From: Streptacidiphilus neutrinimicus
GTDB lineage: Bacteria; Actinomycetota; Actinomycetes; Streptomycetales; Streptomycetaceae
DNA: 62,376 nucleotides
Reading direction: 5' to 3'
Assembly (NCBI RefSeq): GCF_000787815.1
Contig: NZ_BBPO01000005.1
Location: forward strand, 116,869 to 179,244
The position numbers and the translations under genes were made by a program. Numbering within the stretch: the stretch's first letter is position 1; every line of letters starts with the position of its first letter. The notes beneath the pieces were generated by a model. It did not search any database. It saw only the letters and a list, made by a program, of their open reading frames with translations, and had not been told where the DNA came from. Positions 9,445 through 16,918 of the stretch are shown piece after piece.

Positions 9445-9600
9445 TCAGTGCTGCTTCCGGCGGGCGAGGCGCTCGCGGGCGCCGAAGGCGAGCAGCCAGG
9501 CGGCGATCGCGGCCGCGCTGCTCACGAGGACGGACGTGTCGGTGTGGAAGGCCGCTCCCGGCAGCAGGGTGAGGGCGGCGAGGGCGAAAAGGAGACTCAC
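9445..9600 (-). CDS. Small two-helix membrane protein, unknown
   Basis: 51 aa from a GTG at 9600. Two hydrophobic stretches (LLFALAALTLLPG and SSAAAIAAWLLAFG) end in a basic tail. No family recognised. A longer frame starts upstream, but it would cross the palindromic operator at 9651-9684, so the short form is preferred. It is the first gene after that operator on the minus strand and is probably co-transcribed with the DUF4190-like gene 20 bp downstream. Confidence 0.5.
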   Translation of the reverse strand: MSLLFALAALTLLPGAAFHTDTSVLVSSAAAIAAWLLAFGARERLARRKQH

Positions 9601-9650
9601 GGCGAGGCTCTTCTCTGGTCTTCGGCGGAGTGTGCAGACGGCGTGAACTT

Positions 9651-9684
9651 TCAGCGAACAGTTGTGATGACAACTGTTCGCTGA
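9651..9684. promoter_or_regulatory. Operator palindrome, site 1, for the FabR-like TetR regulator
   Basis: Perfect inverted repeat with 15-bp arms (left TCAGCGAACAGTTGT) around a 4-bp spacer. It lies between the divergent small membrane genes and the TetR gene. Nearly the same half-sequence recurs at 9715-9733 close to the regulator start. This is the expected layout for autoregulation. Confidence 0.7.
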
Positions 9685-9714
9685 CTTCTCCATCCTACGA
9701 CGGGTGGCGGATTT

Positions 9715-9733
9715 CAGCAAACAGTTGTTTACT
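9715..9733. promoter_or_regulatory. Operator, site 2, next to the TetR start
   Basis: CAGCAAACAGTTGT matches the left arm of site 1 at all but one position. Together with TTACT it forms its own imperfect palindrome (AAACA/TGTTT). It ends eight bases before the GTG of the regulator, so binding would block its transcription or initiation. Confidence 0.55.
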
Positions 9734-9740
9734 CAATGGC

Positions 9741-10361
9741 GTGAGTCACACGACAGGGGTCCGGCAGGCCCAGAAGCAGCAGTCGCGCCGCGCCCTGATG
9801 GACGCGGCCCTGCACCTGCTGGAGCACCAGAGCTTCTCCAGCCTCGGCATGCGCGAGGTCACCCGCGAGGCGGGCATGTCGCCGGCGGGCTTCTACCGGC
9901 ACTTCCGCGACCTCGCCGACCTCGGGGTCGCCCTCGTCGAGGAGGCGCTCGCCAGCCTGCACGAGATGGTCCGCGCCGCCTTCAAGGAGCAGGGCGAGCC
10001 GGACGAACTGATAGACCACGCAGTCAGGGTGATCGCCGATCACGTCCGCGAGCACCGCGCGCACGTCCGCTTCGTCGCGCGCGAACGCTTCGGGGGTGTG
10101 GCCCCGGTCCGCGAGGCGATCGCCGCCGAGCTGGAGCGGTTCACCGAGGAGGTGACGCAGGCGCTGGCCGCCCAGCCGGTCTCGGCGGGCTGGGACCGGG
10201 CCGACGTCCGGATGGTCGCCGAACTGTACGTCGACCACATGGTGCTGACGGCGGCGGCCCTCCAGCAGGCCGACGCCGAGACCGAGCGGCAGATCACCGC
10301 GACGGCCCGGCGTCAGCTGCGCCTGATCAGCCTCGGGCGGCGCCACTGGGTCTCGGGCTGA
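9741..10361 (+). CDS. TetR-family regulator, FabR-like
   Basis: 206-aa transcriptional repressor. The N-terminal TetR helix-turn-helix is at about residues 12-58 (SRRALMDAALHLLE ... MREVTREAGMSPAGFYRHFRDLADL); the all-helical C-terminus binds a ligand. The sequence around SPAGFYRHF and the length are those of FabR-type regulators, which in other bacteria control unsaturated fatty acid genes. No desaturase or fatty-acid gene is next to it here. The divergent genes are small membrane proteins, so the ligand may differ. GTG 9741 is the first in-frame start after the operator. Confidence 0.85.
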   Translation: MSHTTGVRQAQKQQSRRALMDAALHLLEHQSFSSLGMREVTREAGMSPAGFYRHFRDLADLGVALVEEALASLHEMVRAAFKEQGEPDELIDHAVRVIADHVREHRAHVRFVARERFGGVAPVREAIAAELERFTEEVTQALAAQPVSAGWDRADVRMVAELYVDHMVLTAAALQQADAETERQITATARRQLRLISLGRRHWVSG

Positions 10362-10401
10362 GCCCGCGCCGGTCGCGGGGCCGGGGCCGCCGCGTCCGGC
10401 C

Positions 10402-10812
10402 TCAGGCGAGGTTCAGCTGCCAGGAGACGCCGAACCGGTCGTTCACCCAGCCGAACCGGGTGCTGAACCCGTAGGAGCCGAGCGGCATCAGCTCCTGGCC
10501 GCCCTCGGCGAGCTCCCCGAACAGGCGGTCGATCTCCTGCTGGCTCTCGCACCGGACGTAGAGGGAGACCGAGGGCGTGAAGCCGAAGGCGTGCCGGGCC
10601 GGACTGTCGATGCACATGAACGACTGCCCGGCCAGGGAGAAGAGGGCGTGGCGCACGGTCCCCTCCAGGCCGTCCTGGTCGGGTCCGTAACGGTCCACGG
10701 ACACCACCTCGCCGTCGTCGAAGAGCGAGATGTAGAAGCGCATGGCCTCCTCGGCCCGGCCCTCGAACATGAGGAACGTGGTGATCTTCTGCGGCGACGT
10801 CGCGATGGCCAT
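10402..10812 (-). CDS. VOC-family protein, PhnB/3-demethylubiquinone methyltransferase-like fold
   Basis: 136 aa with one glyoxalase/bleomycin-resistance fold of the PhnB-like subgroup: ITTFLMFEGRAEEAMRFYISLF at the N-terminus and GWVNDRFGVSWQL at the C-terminus. The ATG at 10812 is preceded by GGAGGTGG. These proteins carry the fold of metal-dependent enzymes, but many have no known reaction. It converges with the FabR-like regulator. No substrate can be inferred. Confidence 0.85.
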   Translation of the reverse strand: MAIATSPQKITTFLMFEGRAEEAMRFYISLFDDGEVVSVDRYGPDQDGLEGTVRHALFSLAGQSFMCIDSPARHAFGFTPSVSLYVRCESQQEIDRLFGELAEGGQELMPLGSYGFSTRFGWVNDRFGVSWQLNLA

Positions 10813-10953
10813 CGGGGTCCACCTCCGGAGCTGGTCGCGGTACGGGAGAGCTGACGGTGTCGGGTCTACACCAGTCGGCGGCGGTATTCCCGATCCGGCG
10901 CACCGAGCAGGATGATCGACACCGACACGTCAGCATCCCGGGGGACGACGCCC

Positions 10954-12678
10954 ATGAGCACCACACCGACGAACGCGGTGGCGACCACGCCGCGGCAGCT
11001 CGCCGACGACCACGTCGCCCGCGTCGCCGCCCTGGACCCCGGTGTGACCACGTGGTTGGGGCTGGACCCGGCCGACGACCGGATGCCGGACCTCTCGCCG
11101 CAGGGATGTGACGCGCTCGCGGACCTGGCGCGCGACACGCTGCGGCGGCTGGACGCCCTGCGCGGCCCGGGCGCGGGCGTGGACGACGCGGCCGCGGACC
11201 CGGCCGAGCGGGTCTGCGCCCGGCTGCTGCGCGAGCGGCTCAGCTCGGAGCTCCAGGTCCACGAGGCGGGGGAGCACTTCCGCGCGGTGCGCAACCTGCA
11301 CGCCCCCGCGCACCAACTGCGGGGCATCCTCACCCAGATGCCCACCGCGACGGACGAGGACTGGGTCCCCGTGCTGGGGCGGTTGCGCAAGCTGCCCGCC
11401 GCGTTCCAGGGCTACCGGGCCACCCTCGCCGAAGGCGTTCGGCGCGGCCTGCTCGCCGCTCCCCGTCAGGCCCAGGTGCTCGCGGCGCAGCTGACCGAGT
11501 GGACCGGCGAGAAGACCGGAACGGCCGGATGGTTCGCCGAGTTCGTCGAGCCCGCGCCGCGGCGGCTCCGCCCGGAGCTCGCCGCCGCGGCCTGCGCGGC
11601 CACGGAGGCGGTCGCCGGTTTCCGCGACTGGCTGCGCACGGACTACACCGCCGCCGCGCAGGGCACCCCGGACGCCGTCGGCCGGGAGCGCTACCTGGTG
11701 TGGGCACGGCAGTTCACCGGCTCCGCCCTGGATCTGGACGAGACCTACGCCTGGGGCTGGGAGGAGTTCCACCGCGTCTGGGCCGAGCTGCGGACCGAGG
11801 CGGAACGGGTGCTGCCCGGCGCGACCGTCGAGGAGGCGCGGGAGCACCTGAACCGGCACGGCCACACCGTGCAGAGCGCCGAGCGGATGCGGGCGTGGCT
11901 GCAGCAGCTCGTCGAGGACGCCATAGCGGCCCTCGACGGGAGCCACTTCGACATCGGCGGCCCGCTGCGCCGCGTCGAGACCAGGATCGCCCCGGCCGGG
12001 AGCGCCGCCGCGCCCTACTACAGCGGCCCGAGTCTGGACTTCAGCCGCCCCGGCCGCACCTACCTGCCGCTCGCCAACGGCGACGCGGAGGAGCGGTTCC
12101 ACACCTGGCGCCTGGTCAGTACCTGGTACCACGAGGGGGCCCCGGGCCACCACCTGCAGATCGCCTCCTGGGCGGCCGAGGCCGACCGGCTCTCGCGCTA
12201 CCAGGTCACGCTCGGCAAGATCAGCGCCAATGTGGAGGGCTGGGCCCTGTACGCGGAGCGCCTGATGGACGAGCTCGGCTTTCTCGACGACCCCGGGCGG
12301 CGTCTCGGCTACCTGGGCAAGCAGATGATGCGCATCGTCCGGGTGATCGTCGACATCGGCATGCACCTGGAGCTGGCGATCCCGGCCCACTCCCCGTTCC
12401 ACCCGGGCGAGCGCTGGACCCCGGAGCTGGCCACGGACTTCATGAACGACTACGTGGGCATGCCCCCGGCGGCCCGCGACAGCGAGATCCTGCGCTATCT
12501 CGGCCGCCCCGGCCAGGCCATCGGCTACAAGCTCGGCGAGCGCGCCTGGCTCGCCGGCCGCGAGGCGGCCCGCGCCCGTTCGGGGAGCGCCTTCGACCTC
12601 AAGGCCTGGCACATGGCCGCCATCCGTCAGGGTTCCCTCGGCCTGGACGACCTGACAGACCATCTGGCCGTGCTCTGA
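10954..12678 (+). CDS. DUF885 family putative metallopeptidase
   Basis: 574-aa cytosolic protein of the DUF885 family, related to M3/M32-type helical metallopeptidases. The zinc-site sequence HEGAPGHHLQ sits near residue 400, followed by EGWALYAERL, which supplies the third ligand and an acid. The length matches the family. ATG 10954 follows GGGGGA; an upstream in-frame ATG at 10912 is less likely. No signal peptide. It stands alone on the plus strand. Substrate unknown. Confidence 0.88.
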   Translation: MSTTPTNAVATTPRQLADDHVARVAALDPGVTTWLGLDPADDRMPDLSPQGCDALADLARDTLRRLDALRGPGAGVDDAAADPAERVCARLLRERLSSELQVHEAGEHFRAVRNLHAPAHQLRGILTQMPTATDEDWVPVLGRLRKLPAAFQGYRATLAEGVRRGLLAAPRQAQVLAAQLTEWTGEKTGTAGWFAEFVEPAPRRLRPELAAAACAATEAVAGFRDWLRTDYTAAAQGTPDAVGRERYLVWARQFTGSALDLDETYAWGWEEFHRVWAELRTEAERVLPGATVEEAREHLNRHGHTVQSAERMRAWLQQLVEDAIAALDGSHFDIGGPLRRVETRIAPAGSAAAPYYSGPSLDFSRPGRTYLPLANGDAEERFHTWRLVSTWYHEGAPGHHLQIASWAAEADRLSRYQVTLGKISANVEGWALYAERLMDELGFLDDPGRRLGYLGKQMMRIVRVIVDIGMHLELAIPAHSPFHPGERWTPELATDFMNDYVGMPPAARDSEILRYLGRPGQAIGYKLGERAWLAGREAARARSGSAFDLKAWHMAAIRQGSLGLDDLTDHLAVL

Positions 12679-12703
12679 CCCGCGGCCTGGCGGCTGTTCC
12701 CGA

Positions 12704-13162
12704 TCAGGCGGTCGGGGCCGGGTGTGGGTCGCGGAAGGTGAACGCACGCGGCCCCGAGCCGTGTTCGCGCAGCAGCGCGACGCGCTCCACGGCCTCGGCC
12801 ACGGTCGGCCGGTGTCCGGCCGGGACCCACCACAGCGCCTGGTGCGCCTCGGTCATCCGGGTGAACCACTCGCGGCGTCGGGTGAGCACCCGCAGGTGGT
12901 CGCTGCGGTAGACGTAGTCGCGCAGCACCTCGACCGACTCCCAGACCGAGCAGTTGACCAGGAGCAGGTCGTCGGCGCCGTCCGGTCGCAGCGTGGTCGC
13001 GTCCGCGCCGTCGTCGTCGACCATGCGCCAGACGAACCCGGGCGACTCCTCGGCGAGCTTGTTGATCGCGGGCAGCTCGGCCACGAAGCACGCGAGCTCC
13101 GGTCCGTCGATCGGGGCGACGATGCGCCCGACGTTCACCTGCGCGAGATGAAAACCAGTCAT
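12704..13162 (-). CDS. DUF3291 domain protein
   Basis: 152 aa covering a DUF3291 ferredoxin-like domain: FHLAQVNVGRIVAPIDGPELACFV, then FVWRM and a late HQALWWVPAGHRPTVAEA. The fold resembles heme/antibiotic monooxygenase-type barrels, but no activity is known. The ATG at 13162 has a weak ribosome site. An 8-bp inverted repeat lies directly in front of it, so expression may be controlled there. It is 48 bp downstream of the SufR-like regulator and may belong to the same transcription unit. Confidence 0.82.
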   Translation of the reverse strand: MTGFHLAQVNVGRIVAPIDGPELACFVAELPAINKLAEESPGFVWRMVDDDGADATTLRPDGADDLLLVNCSVWESVEVLRDYVYRSDHLRVLTRRREWFTRMTEAHQALWWVPAGHRPTVAEAVERVALLREHGSGPRAFTFRDPHPAPTA

Positions 13163-13163
13163 G

Positions 13164-13189
13164 GAGCAAGGATGGCGGCACCCTTGCTC
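13164..13189. promoter_or_regulatory. Inverted repeat in front of the DUF3291 gene
   Basis: Perfect arms GAGCAAGG/CCTTGCTC with a 10-bp spacer, ending one base before the ATG on the minus strand. A TTGACG (13193-13198) just upstream could be a -35 box. It could be an operator for the adjacent regulator, or an RNA hairpin that hides the start. Confidence 0.5.
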
Positions 13190-13210
13190 TATCGTCAATG
13201 AGATTTGTTT

Positions 13211-13963
13211 TTAGAATCTCCGCAGGGCGACGCAGCAGCGGCCGGGGCCGGGTGACATCTCCGCCGACCACCGGTCCGCCCCTGCCGCGCGGTCGTCCCG
13301 CCCGGCGACCAGGCCCTCCACCAGCGCCAGGTTCATCCCGCAGACCAGCGCGGGGAACTCCTCGGCGAGCGCGTGGAACGGGCAGTTGCGCAGCCGCACG
13401 ACGTCCTCGTCGCCCGCCTCGTGGAACGGCTCGTAGCCGTGCGCCCGGAGCGTGTCGACGGCGTCGCCCGAAGCCTGTTCCGCCCCGCGTTCGCGGGCGA
13501 CCGCCTGGAGTTCGCGGTCGAGCCCGGCCCGCTCCACCGCCTCCGCCAGCAGACGCCCCGCGGTGTCGTAGGCGCGCGGGGGCAGCGACAGCGTGTGCTC
13601 GCGGGCAGCCCGCCGGTACAGCTTGGCGGGACGCCCGGCGCCGGGGCCGGACCGGCCTGACAGTCGCCGGAAGACCGTCTCCAGCAGCCCGGCCTCGACG
13701 AGCCGGTCCAGATGGAAGGCGGCGAGCGAGCGCGAGATCCCGGCGGCCTCGGCGGCGGCGTCGCGCCCGACCGCCGCGGGCGCCGCCGCGACGAACCGGT
13801 AGAGCCCGCGCCGCACCGGATCGCCGAGGGCCCCGAGGGCGGCGAGCGCCTCGTCCTCGGGCCCCTCGCCGGTCTCGCGGTCCGCGCGCTCGGGCCCCTC
13901 GCCGGCCTCGCGGTCCGCGCGCTCGGGGTCCGCGCGCTCGGGGTCCTGCTGCTCCTCGCTCAT
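13211..13963 (-). CDS. ArsR/SufR-like helix-turn-helix regulator with C-terminal cysteines
   Basis: 250-aa regulator. The first ~36 residues are an acidic/basic repeat (GEGPERADRE type) encoded by two 33-bp DNA copies. A winged helix follows (GDPVRRGLYRFVAA ... GISRSLAAFHLDRLVEAGLL), then a C-terminal sensor with RNCPFHALAEEFPALVCGMN and GRCCVAL. Cys194, 208, 243 and 244 resemble the cluster-binding cysteines of SufR-type iron-sulfur repressors. The fit is by pattern, not proof. It starts 9 bp after the truncated methyltransferase and precedes DUF3291, suggesting one transcript. Confidence 0.8.
   Translation of the reverse strand: MSEEQQDPERADPERADREAGEGPERADRETGEGPEDEALAALGALGDPVRRGLYRFVAAAPAAVGRDAAAEAAGISRSLAAFHLDRLVEAGLLETVFRRLSGRSGPGAGRPAKLYRRAAREHTLSLPPRAYDTAGRLLAEAVERAGLDRELQAVARERGAEQASGDAVDTLRAHGYEPFHEAGDEDVVRLRNCPFHALAEEFPALVCGMNLALVEGLVAGRDDRAAGADRWSAEMSPGPGRCCVALRRF
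13859..13945. repeat. Tandem 33-bp repeat inside the SufR-like regulator
   Basis: Two 33-bp copies (13859-13891 and 13892-13924) differ at one base, followed by a shorter partial unit. The period is 11 codons, so the reading frame is kept. It encodes the charged N-terminal repeat ahead of the DNA-binding domain and could vary in copy number by slippage. Confidence 0.75.
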
Positions 13964-13972
13964 CGGACGAGT

Positions 13973-14308
13973 CTATGGTCGTCGCGCGGTGACGACGAAG
14001 TAGTCGAGGACCCGGGCCTCGCAGGCCCCCGCGCAGCCCATCCCGAGACCGCGGCCCACCTCCAGGACCTCTGGCCCACCCGGCTCTCCCGGCAGCCCGG
14101 CGGAGTCCAGGACGCGCCAATAGAGAGCCTCCTGGCTGCGCACCCGTTCCGCCTCGCCCATCGGACCGCCGGGGTCGACCGCCCGCCAGCAGCCGAAGTT
14201 GATGAACCCTCCGGCGAACATCGGCTGCGCGCCCAGATCCGTCGGCCCGTACACCTCGCGCACGGCGGGCCGGATCTCGGTACCGGCCTGCCGAGTCTCG
14301 TCCTCCAC
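13973..14308 (-). pseudogene. Truncated SAM-dependent methyltransferase
   Basis: 111 aa from a GTG with GGGAGG five bases upstream. The start resembles small-molecule methyltransferases: VYGPTDLGAQPMFAGGFINFGCW, then VLEVGRGLGMGCA, the SAM-binding motif I. The frame stops shortly after, with DYFVVTARRP replacing the rest of the Rossmann fold and all substrate-binding parts. Motif I also has Arg where Gly or Cys is usual. An intact enzyme would be more than twice as long. I read it as a degraded gene that may still be translated, since start and ribosome site are intact. Confidence 0.6.
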
Positions 14309-14338
14309 CGTGCCGTGCCTCCCGTGGGAGCAGCCGTC

Positions 14339-14352
14339 ACCGCTTCAGCGGT
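14339..14352 (-). terminator. Short hairpin after the DUF202 gene
   Basis: ACCGCT/AGCGGT, a 6-bp perfect stem with a 2-base loop, about 85 bp after the stop of the DUF202 gene and 30 bp before the methyltransferase fragment. No T-run. It is a weak terminator candidate or an operator. Confidence 0.3.
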
Positions 14353-14437
14353 CCTCGACCATGCTGCCCTCCGCGTGGGCCGATGACCCACCTCTCGTCC
14401 GTTCGGGGGACGCGGCGACGGCGGCGCGGCCGGAAGC

Positions 14438-14815
14438 TCATCCCGAGCCGGTGGCCACCACAGCGCAGACGAGGCCGCCGAGCAGCAGGAAGCCGAAGAG
14501 CATCACGGCCTGCCAGGCTGAGTGGCCGAGCGGGCGGCGCAGGCGCATCCGGTGCTGGCGGCGGCGCCACTGGACGTACCCGGTGACGGTGGTGGCCATG
14601 GCGAGGGTGATCAGGTAGGCGGACAGGGCCAGCCGCAGCCGGAACGGCGCGACACCGCCCAGCGGGAGGATGGCCAGCGAGCCCGCGAGGAGAGCGAGCG
14701 AGGTGCGGGTCCAGGCCAGGAACGTCCGCTCGTTGGCGAGCGTGGCACGGTAGTCCGGCTCATCGCCCTGCTCCCACCAGGGCCGGTCCGCATCCTCAGG
14801 ATCCGGCGTCGCCAT
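14438..14815 (-). CDS. DUF202/YidH-like membrane protein
   Basis: 125 aa with the DUF202 signature ANERTFLAWTRTSLALLAG and three membrane helices. ATG 14815 is chosen because GGGAG lies eight bases upstream; the in-frame ATG at 14857 has AGGG directly abutting it. An N-terminal acidic, Trp-containing segment (PWWEQGDEPDYR) precedes the domain. Function of the family is unknown. It is divergent from the secreted lipase, with a 14-bp palindrome between them. Confidence 0.85.
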   Translation of the reverse strand: MATPDPEDADRPWWEQGDEPDYRATLANERTFLAWTRTSLALLAGSLAILPLGGVAPFRLRLALSAYLITLAMATTVTGYVQWRRRQHRMRLRRPLGHSAWQAVMLFGFLLLGGLVCAVVATGSG

Positions 14816-14907
14816 CTCGGTGCTCCCGCTGCTCGGTGCCGCGTCCGTGGGATCCATCCCTAACACCCGGTGAGGGGAAATTCCTGTCGTACCTCTGGGC
14901 ATTGCGT

Positions 14908-14921
14908 TTACCGCACGGTAA
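14908..14921. promoter_or_regulatory. Palindrome between DUF202 and lipase genes
   Basis: TTACCGCACGGTAA, a near-perfect dyad (6-bp arms, 2-bp centre), about 55 bp before the lipase ATG and 93 bp before the DUF202 start. It is suited to control one or both divergent genes. Confidence 0.45.
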
Positions 14922-14975
14922 CTTACTCGGGCGTCAGGTCCATGTGTGATCCGTTTCACGATCCCTGGGGGACTC

Positions 14976-16349
14976 ATGCCCGGAAGAGCCGCTCGTCTCC
15001 TGGCCACCGCCGTCGTCGCGGCGACGACGGTCGCCGTCGTCCCGGCCGTCACGGCCGAGGCCGCCGCCGCCGCCGCCCCGCGGGCCGAGTCCGTCACGAC
15101 GACCGCCACGACGACCGCGACGAGCGACCCGTTCTACAGCTACGACGGCAGCCGGCCGCTCGCCTCCTTCGCCCCCGGAGACGTGCTGAAGGAGCGGACG
15201 CTGCAGTACCACGTCCTCGGCGTGCCCACGCCGGTGAAGGTGGTCCAGCTGCTCTACCGCACCGTCGACGCGGAGGGACGGCCCGTCGCCAACGTGACCT
15301 CGGTGGTCCGCAGCCTGAGCGGTCAGAGCGCCAAGGCGGTGTCCTATCAGTCGTTCTACGACTCGCTCAATCCGGCGGACAGCCCCAGCCGCGCCATCGC
15401 CGGCGGCCTCAGCCTGGGCGGCGTGATCCCCAACGCCGAGGCCATCCTGCTGGCCCCGCTGCTGGTGCAGGACTACAACCTGGTCATCCCGGACACCGAG
15501 GGCCAGAACGCCGACTTCGCCGCCGGTCCGGAGTACGGCGCCGCCACGCTGGACTCGATCCGGGCCGCCACCAGGGCCGCGGACACCGGCCTCAGCGGCG
15601 ACACCAGCTTCGGCCTGATCGGCTACTCCGGCGGTGCGATCGCCACCAACTGGGCGGCCGCCCTGGCCCCGGCGTACGCGCCGGAGGTGAACCGCAAGCT
15701 GGTCGGCTTCGCCGAGGGCGGGCTGCTGGTGGACCCGGCGCACAACCTCACGTACGTGAGCGGTTCCCTGGCCTGGTCCGGCGTCATCCCCATGGCGCTG
15801 ATCGGCGTCGCGCGCTCCTACGGTCTGGACCTCACGCCCTACCTCAGCAGCTACGGCCTGAAGGTCTACAACGGCCTGCGGCAGGGCTCGATCGTGAACG
15901 CGATCGGCGAGTACCCCGGGCTGACCTGGCAGCAGATGGCGAAGCCGCAGTACGCCAACCCCGACTCGGTGCCGGCCTTCGTCGGCGCGGTGAACAGGAT
16001 CAACCTCGGCTCCGCCGCCACCCCGACCATCCCGGGCTACATCGGCCAGGGCGACGGGGGCGTCTGGGAGGGGACGTTCAGCAACCTCCCGGGCATCGGG
16101 ACCGGCGACGGCGTGATGGTCGCCGGTGACGTGCGCGCCCTGGCCCGGCAGTACTGCGCCACCGGCGACAGCGCGATCGACTACCAGCAGTTCGACGCGC
16201 TCAGCCACATCGGCACGGCCGTCCCCTGGGCCGTGGCCGCCATCGGCTACCTGAACGACCGCTTCGCGGGGCGCGCCGCGCCCTCCGACTGCGGCGGGAT
16301 CGCCATGGGCAACTCCCTCGCGCCGGAGGTGCCCACCTCGGGTTCGTGA
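14976..16349 (+). CDS. Secreted lipase, LIP (secretory lipase) family
   Basis: 457-aa extracellular lipase/esterase. Signal peptide of about 30 residues (RAARLLATAVVAATTVAVV, cut after an Ala-rich stretch). The mature part matches the secretory lipase family: YSYDGSRPLASFAPGDVLKER near the start, nucleophile motif GYSGG (IGYSGGAIATNWAA), and an Asp/His pair in the C-terminal third (GQGDGGV, SHIG). ATG 14976 follows GGGGGA. It converges with the flavodoxin gene 13 bp away. Substrate range cannot be told. Confidence 0.88.
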   Translation: MPGRAARLLATAVVAATTVAVVPAVTAEAAAAAAPRAESVTTTATTTATSDPFYSYDGSRPLASFAPGDVLKERTLQYHVLGVPTPVKVVQLLYRTVDAEGRPVANVTSVVRSLSGQSAKAVSYQSFYDSLNPADSPSRAIAGGLSLGGVIPNAEAILLAPLLVQDYNLVIPDTEGQNADFAAGPEYGAATLDSIRAATRAADTGLSGDTSFGLIGYSGGAIATNWAAALAPAYAPEVNRKLVGFAEGGLLVDPAHNLTYVSGSLAWSGVIPMALIGVARSYGLDLTPYLSSYGLKVYNGLRQGSIVNAIGEYPGLTWQQMAKPQYANPDSVPAFVGAVNRINLGSAATPTIPGYIGQGDGGVWEGTFSNLPGIGTGDGVMVAGDVRALARQYCATGDSAIDYQQFDALSHIGTAVPWAVAAIGYLNDRFAGRAAPSDCGGIAMGNSLAPEVPTSGS

Positions 16350-16362
16350 ACTCAGTGGAGCG

Positions 16363-16821
16363 TCACGCCTTCGTCGACCGGCGCGCCAGCCGCTCGGCGA
16401 AGGCGTGCGCGGCGTCCAGGTCGGCCGGCCCGGGCAGCCCCTTGTGCAGACCGCCGACGAGCCTGAACGGGAGGAAGGTGTCGAAGGCGCGGCAGGAGAA
16501 CGCGCCGTCCACCCGGAAGCCCTTCTGCCCCAACGCCCGTTCGAGCGGGCGGAAGGGCACGCCCGGCAGTCCGCTGGTGGCGAAGACGAACGCCCGGCCG
16601 TGTCCGTCCGCCGGGAGCGCCCTGACGAACCTGCGCAGTCGCGGGTGGAACCTGCGCAGGTAGATCCCCGAGCCGAAGCCGACCAGATCGAAGCCGGACA
16701 GCTCCTCCGGATCGACCTGCCCGGGGTCGACGACCCGGGCCCGCAGTGCCCGGCCCATGGCGTCGGCGATCCGCCGGGTGTTGCCGTGGGACACGGAGGT
16801 GCACACGATGAGGGCCTTCAT
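16363..16821 (-). CDS. Flavodoxin domain protein
   Basis: 152-aa FMN-binding flavodoxin-fold protein. The phosphate loop is visible as CTSVSHGNTRRIADAMG near the N-terminus; later FGSGIYLRRFHPRLRRFV and FATSGLP carry the isoalloxazine-binding loops. ATG 16821 follows AAAGGAG. Related proteins act as electron carriers or in heme synthesis (HemG-like), but no partner gene is adjacent. Confidence 0.85.
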   Translation of the reverse strand: MKALIVCTSVSHGNTRRIADAMGRALRARVVDPGQVDPEELSGFDLVGFGSGIYLRRFHPRLRRFVRALPADGHGRAFVFATSGLPGVPFRPLERALGQKGFRVDGAFSCRAFDTFLPFRLVGGLHKGLPGPADLDAAHAFAERLARRSTKA

Positions 16822-16918
16822 GGCCGCGCTCCTTTGCTGGGTCCGCTGATCCGGTTCCGTCAACAGGACAGAACAGGGGCGCGGAGCGTGACATCAGCAG
16901 GAGTCAGCGGTCACGGCC

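Noticed and set aside
8186-9646. Plus-strand frame starting with a Cys-rich stretch
   Set aside because: Only the first 30 residues look unusual; no ribosome site, and it runs as a shadow through two real minus-strand genes.
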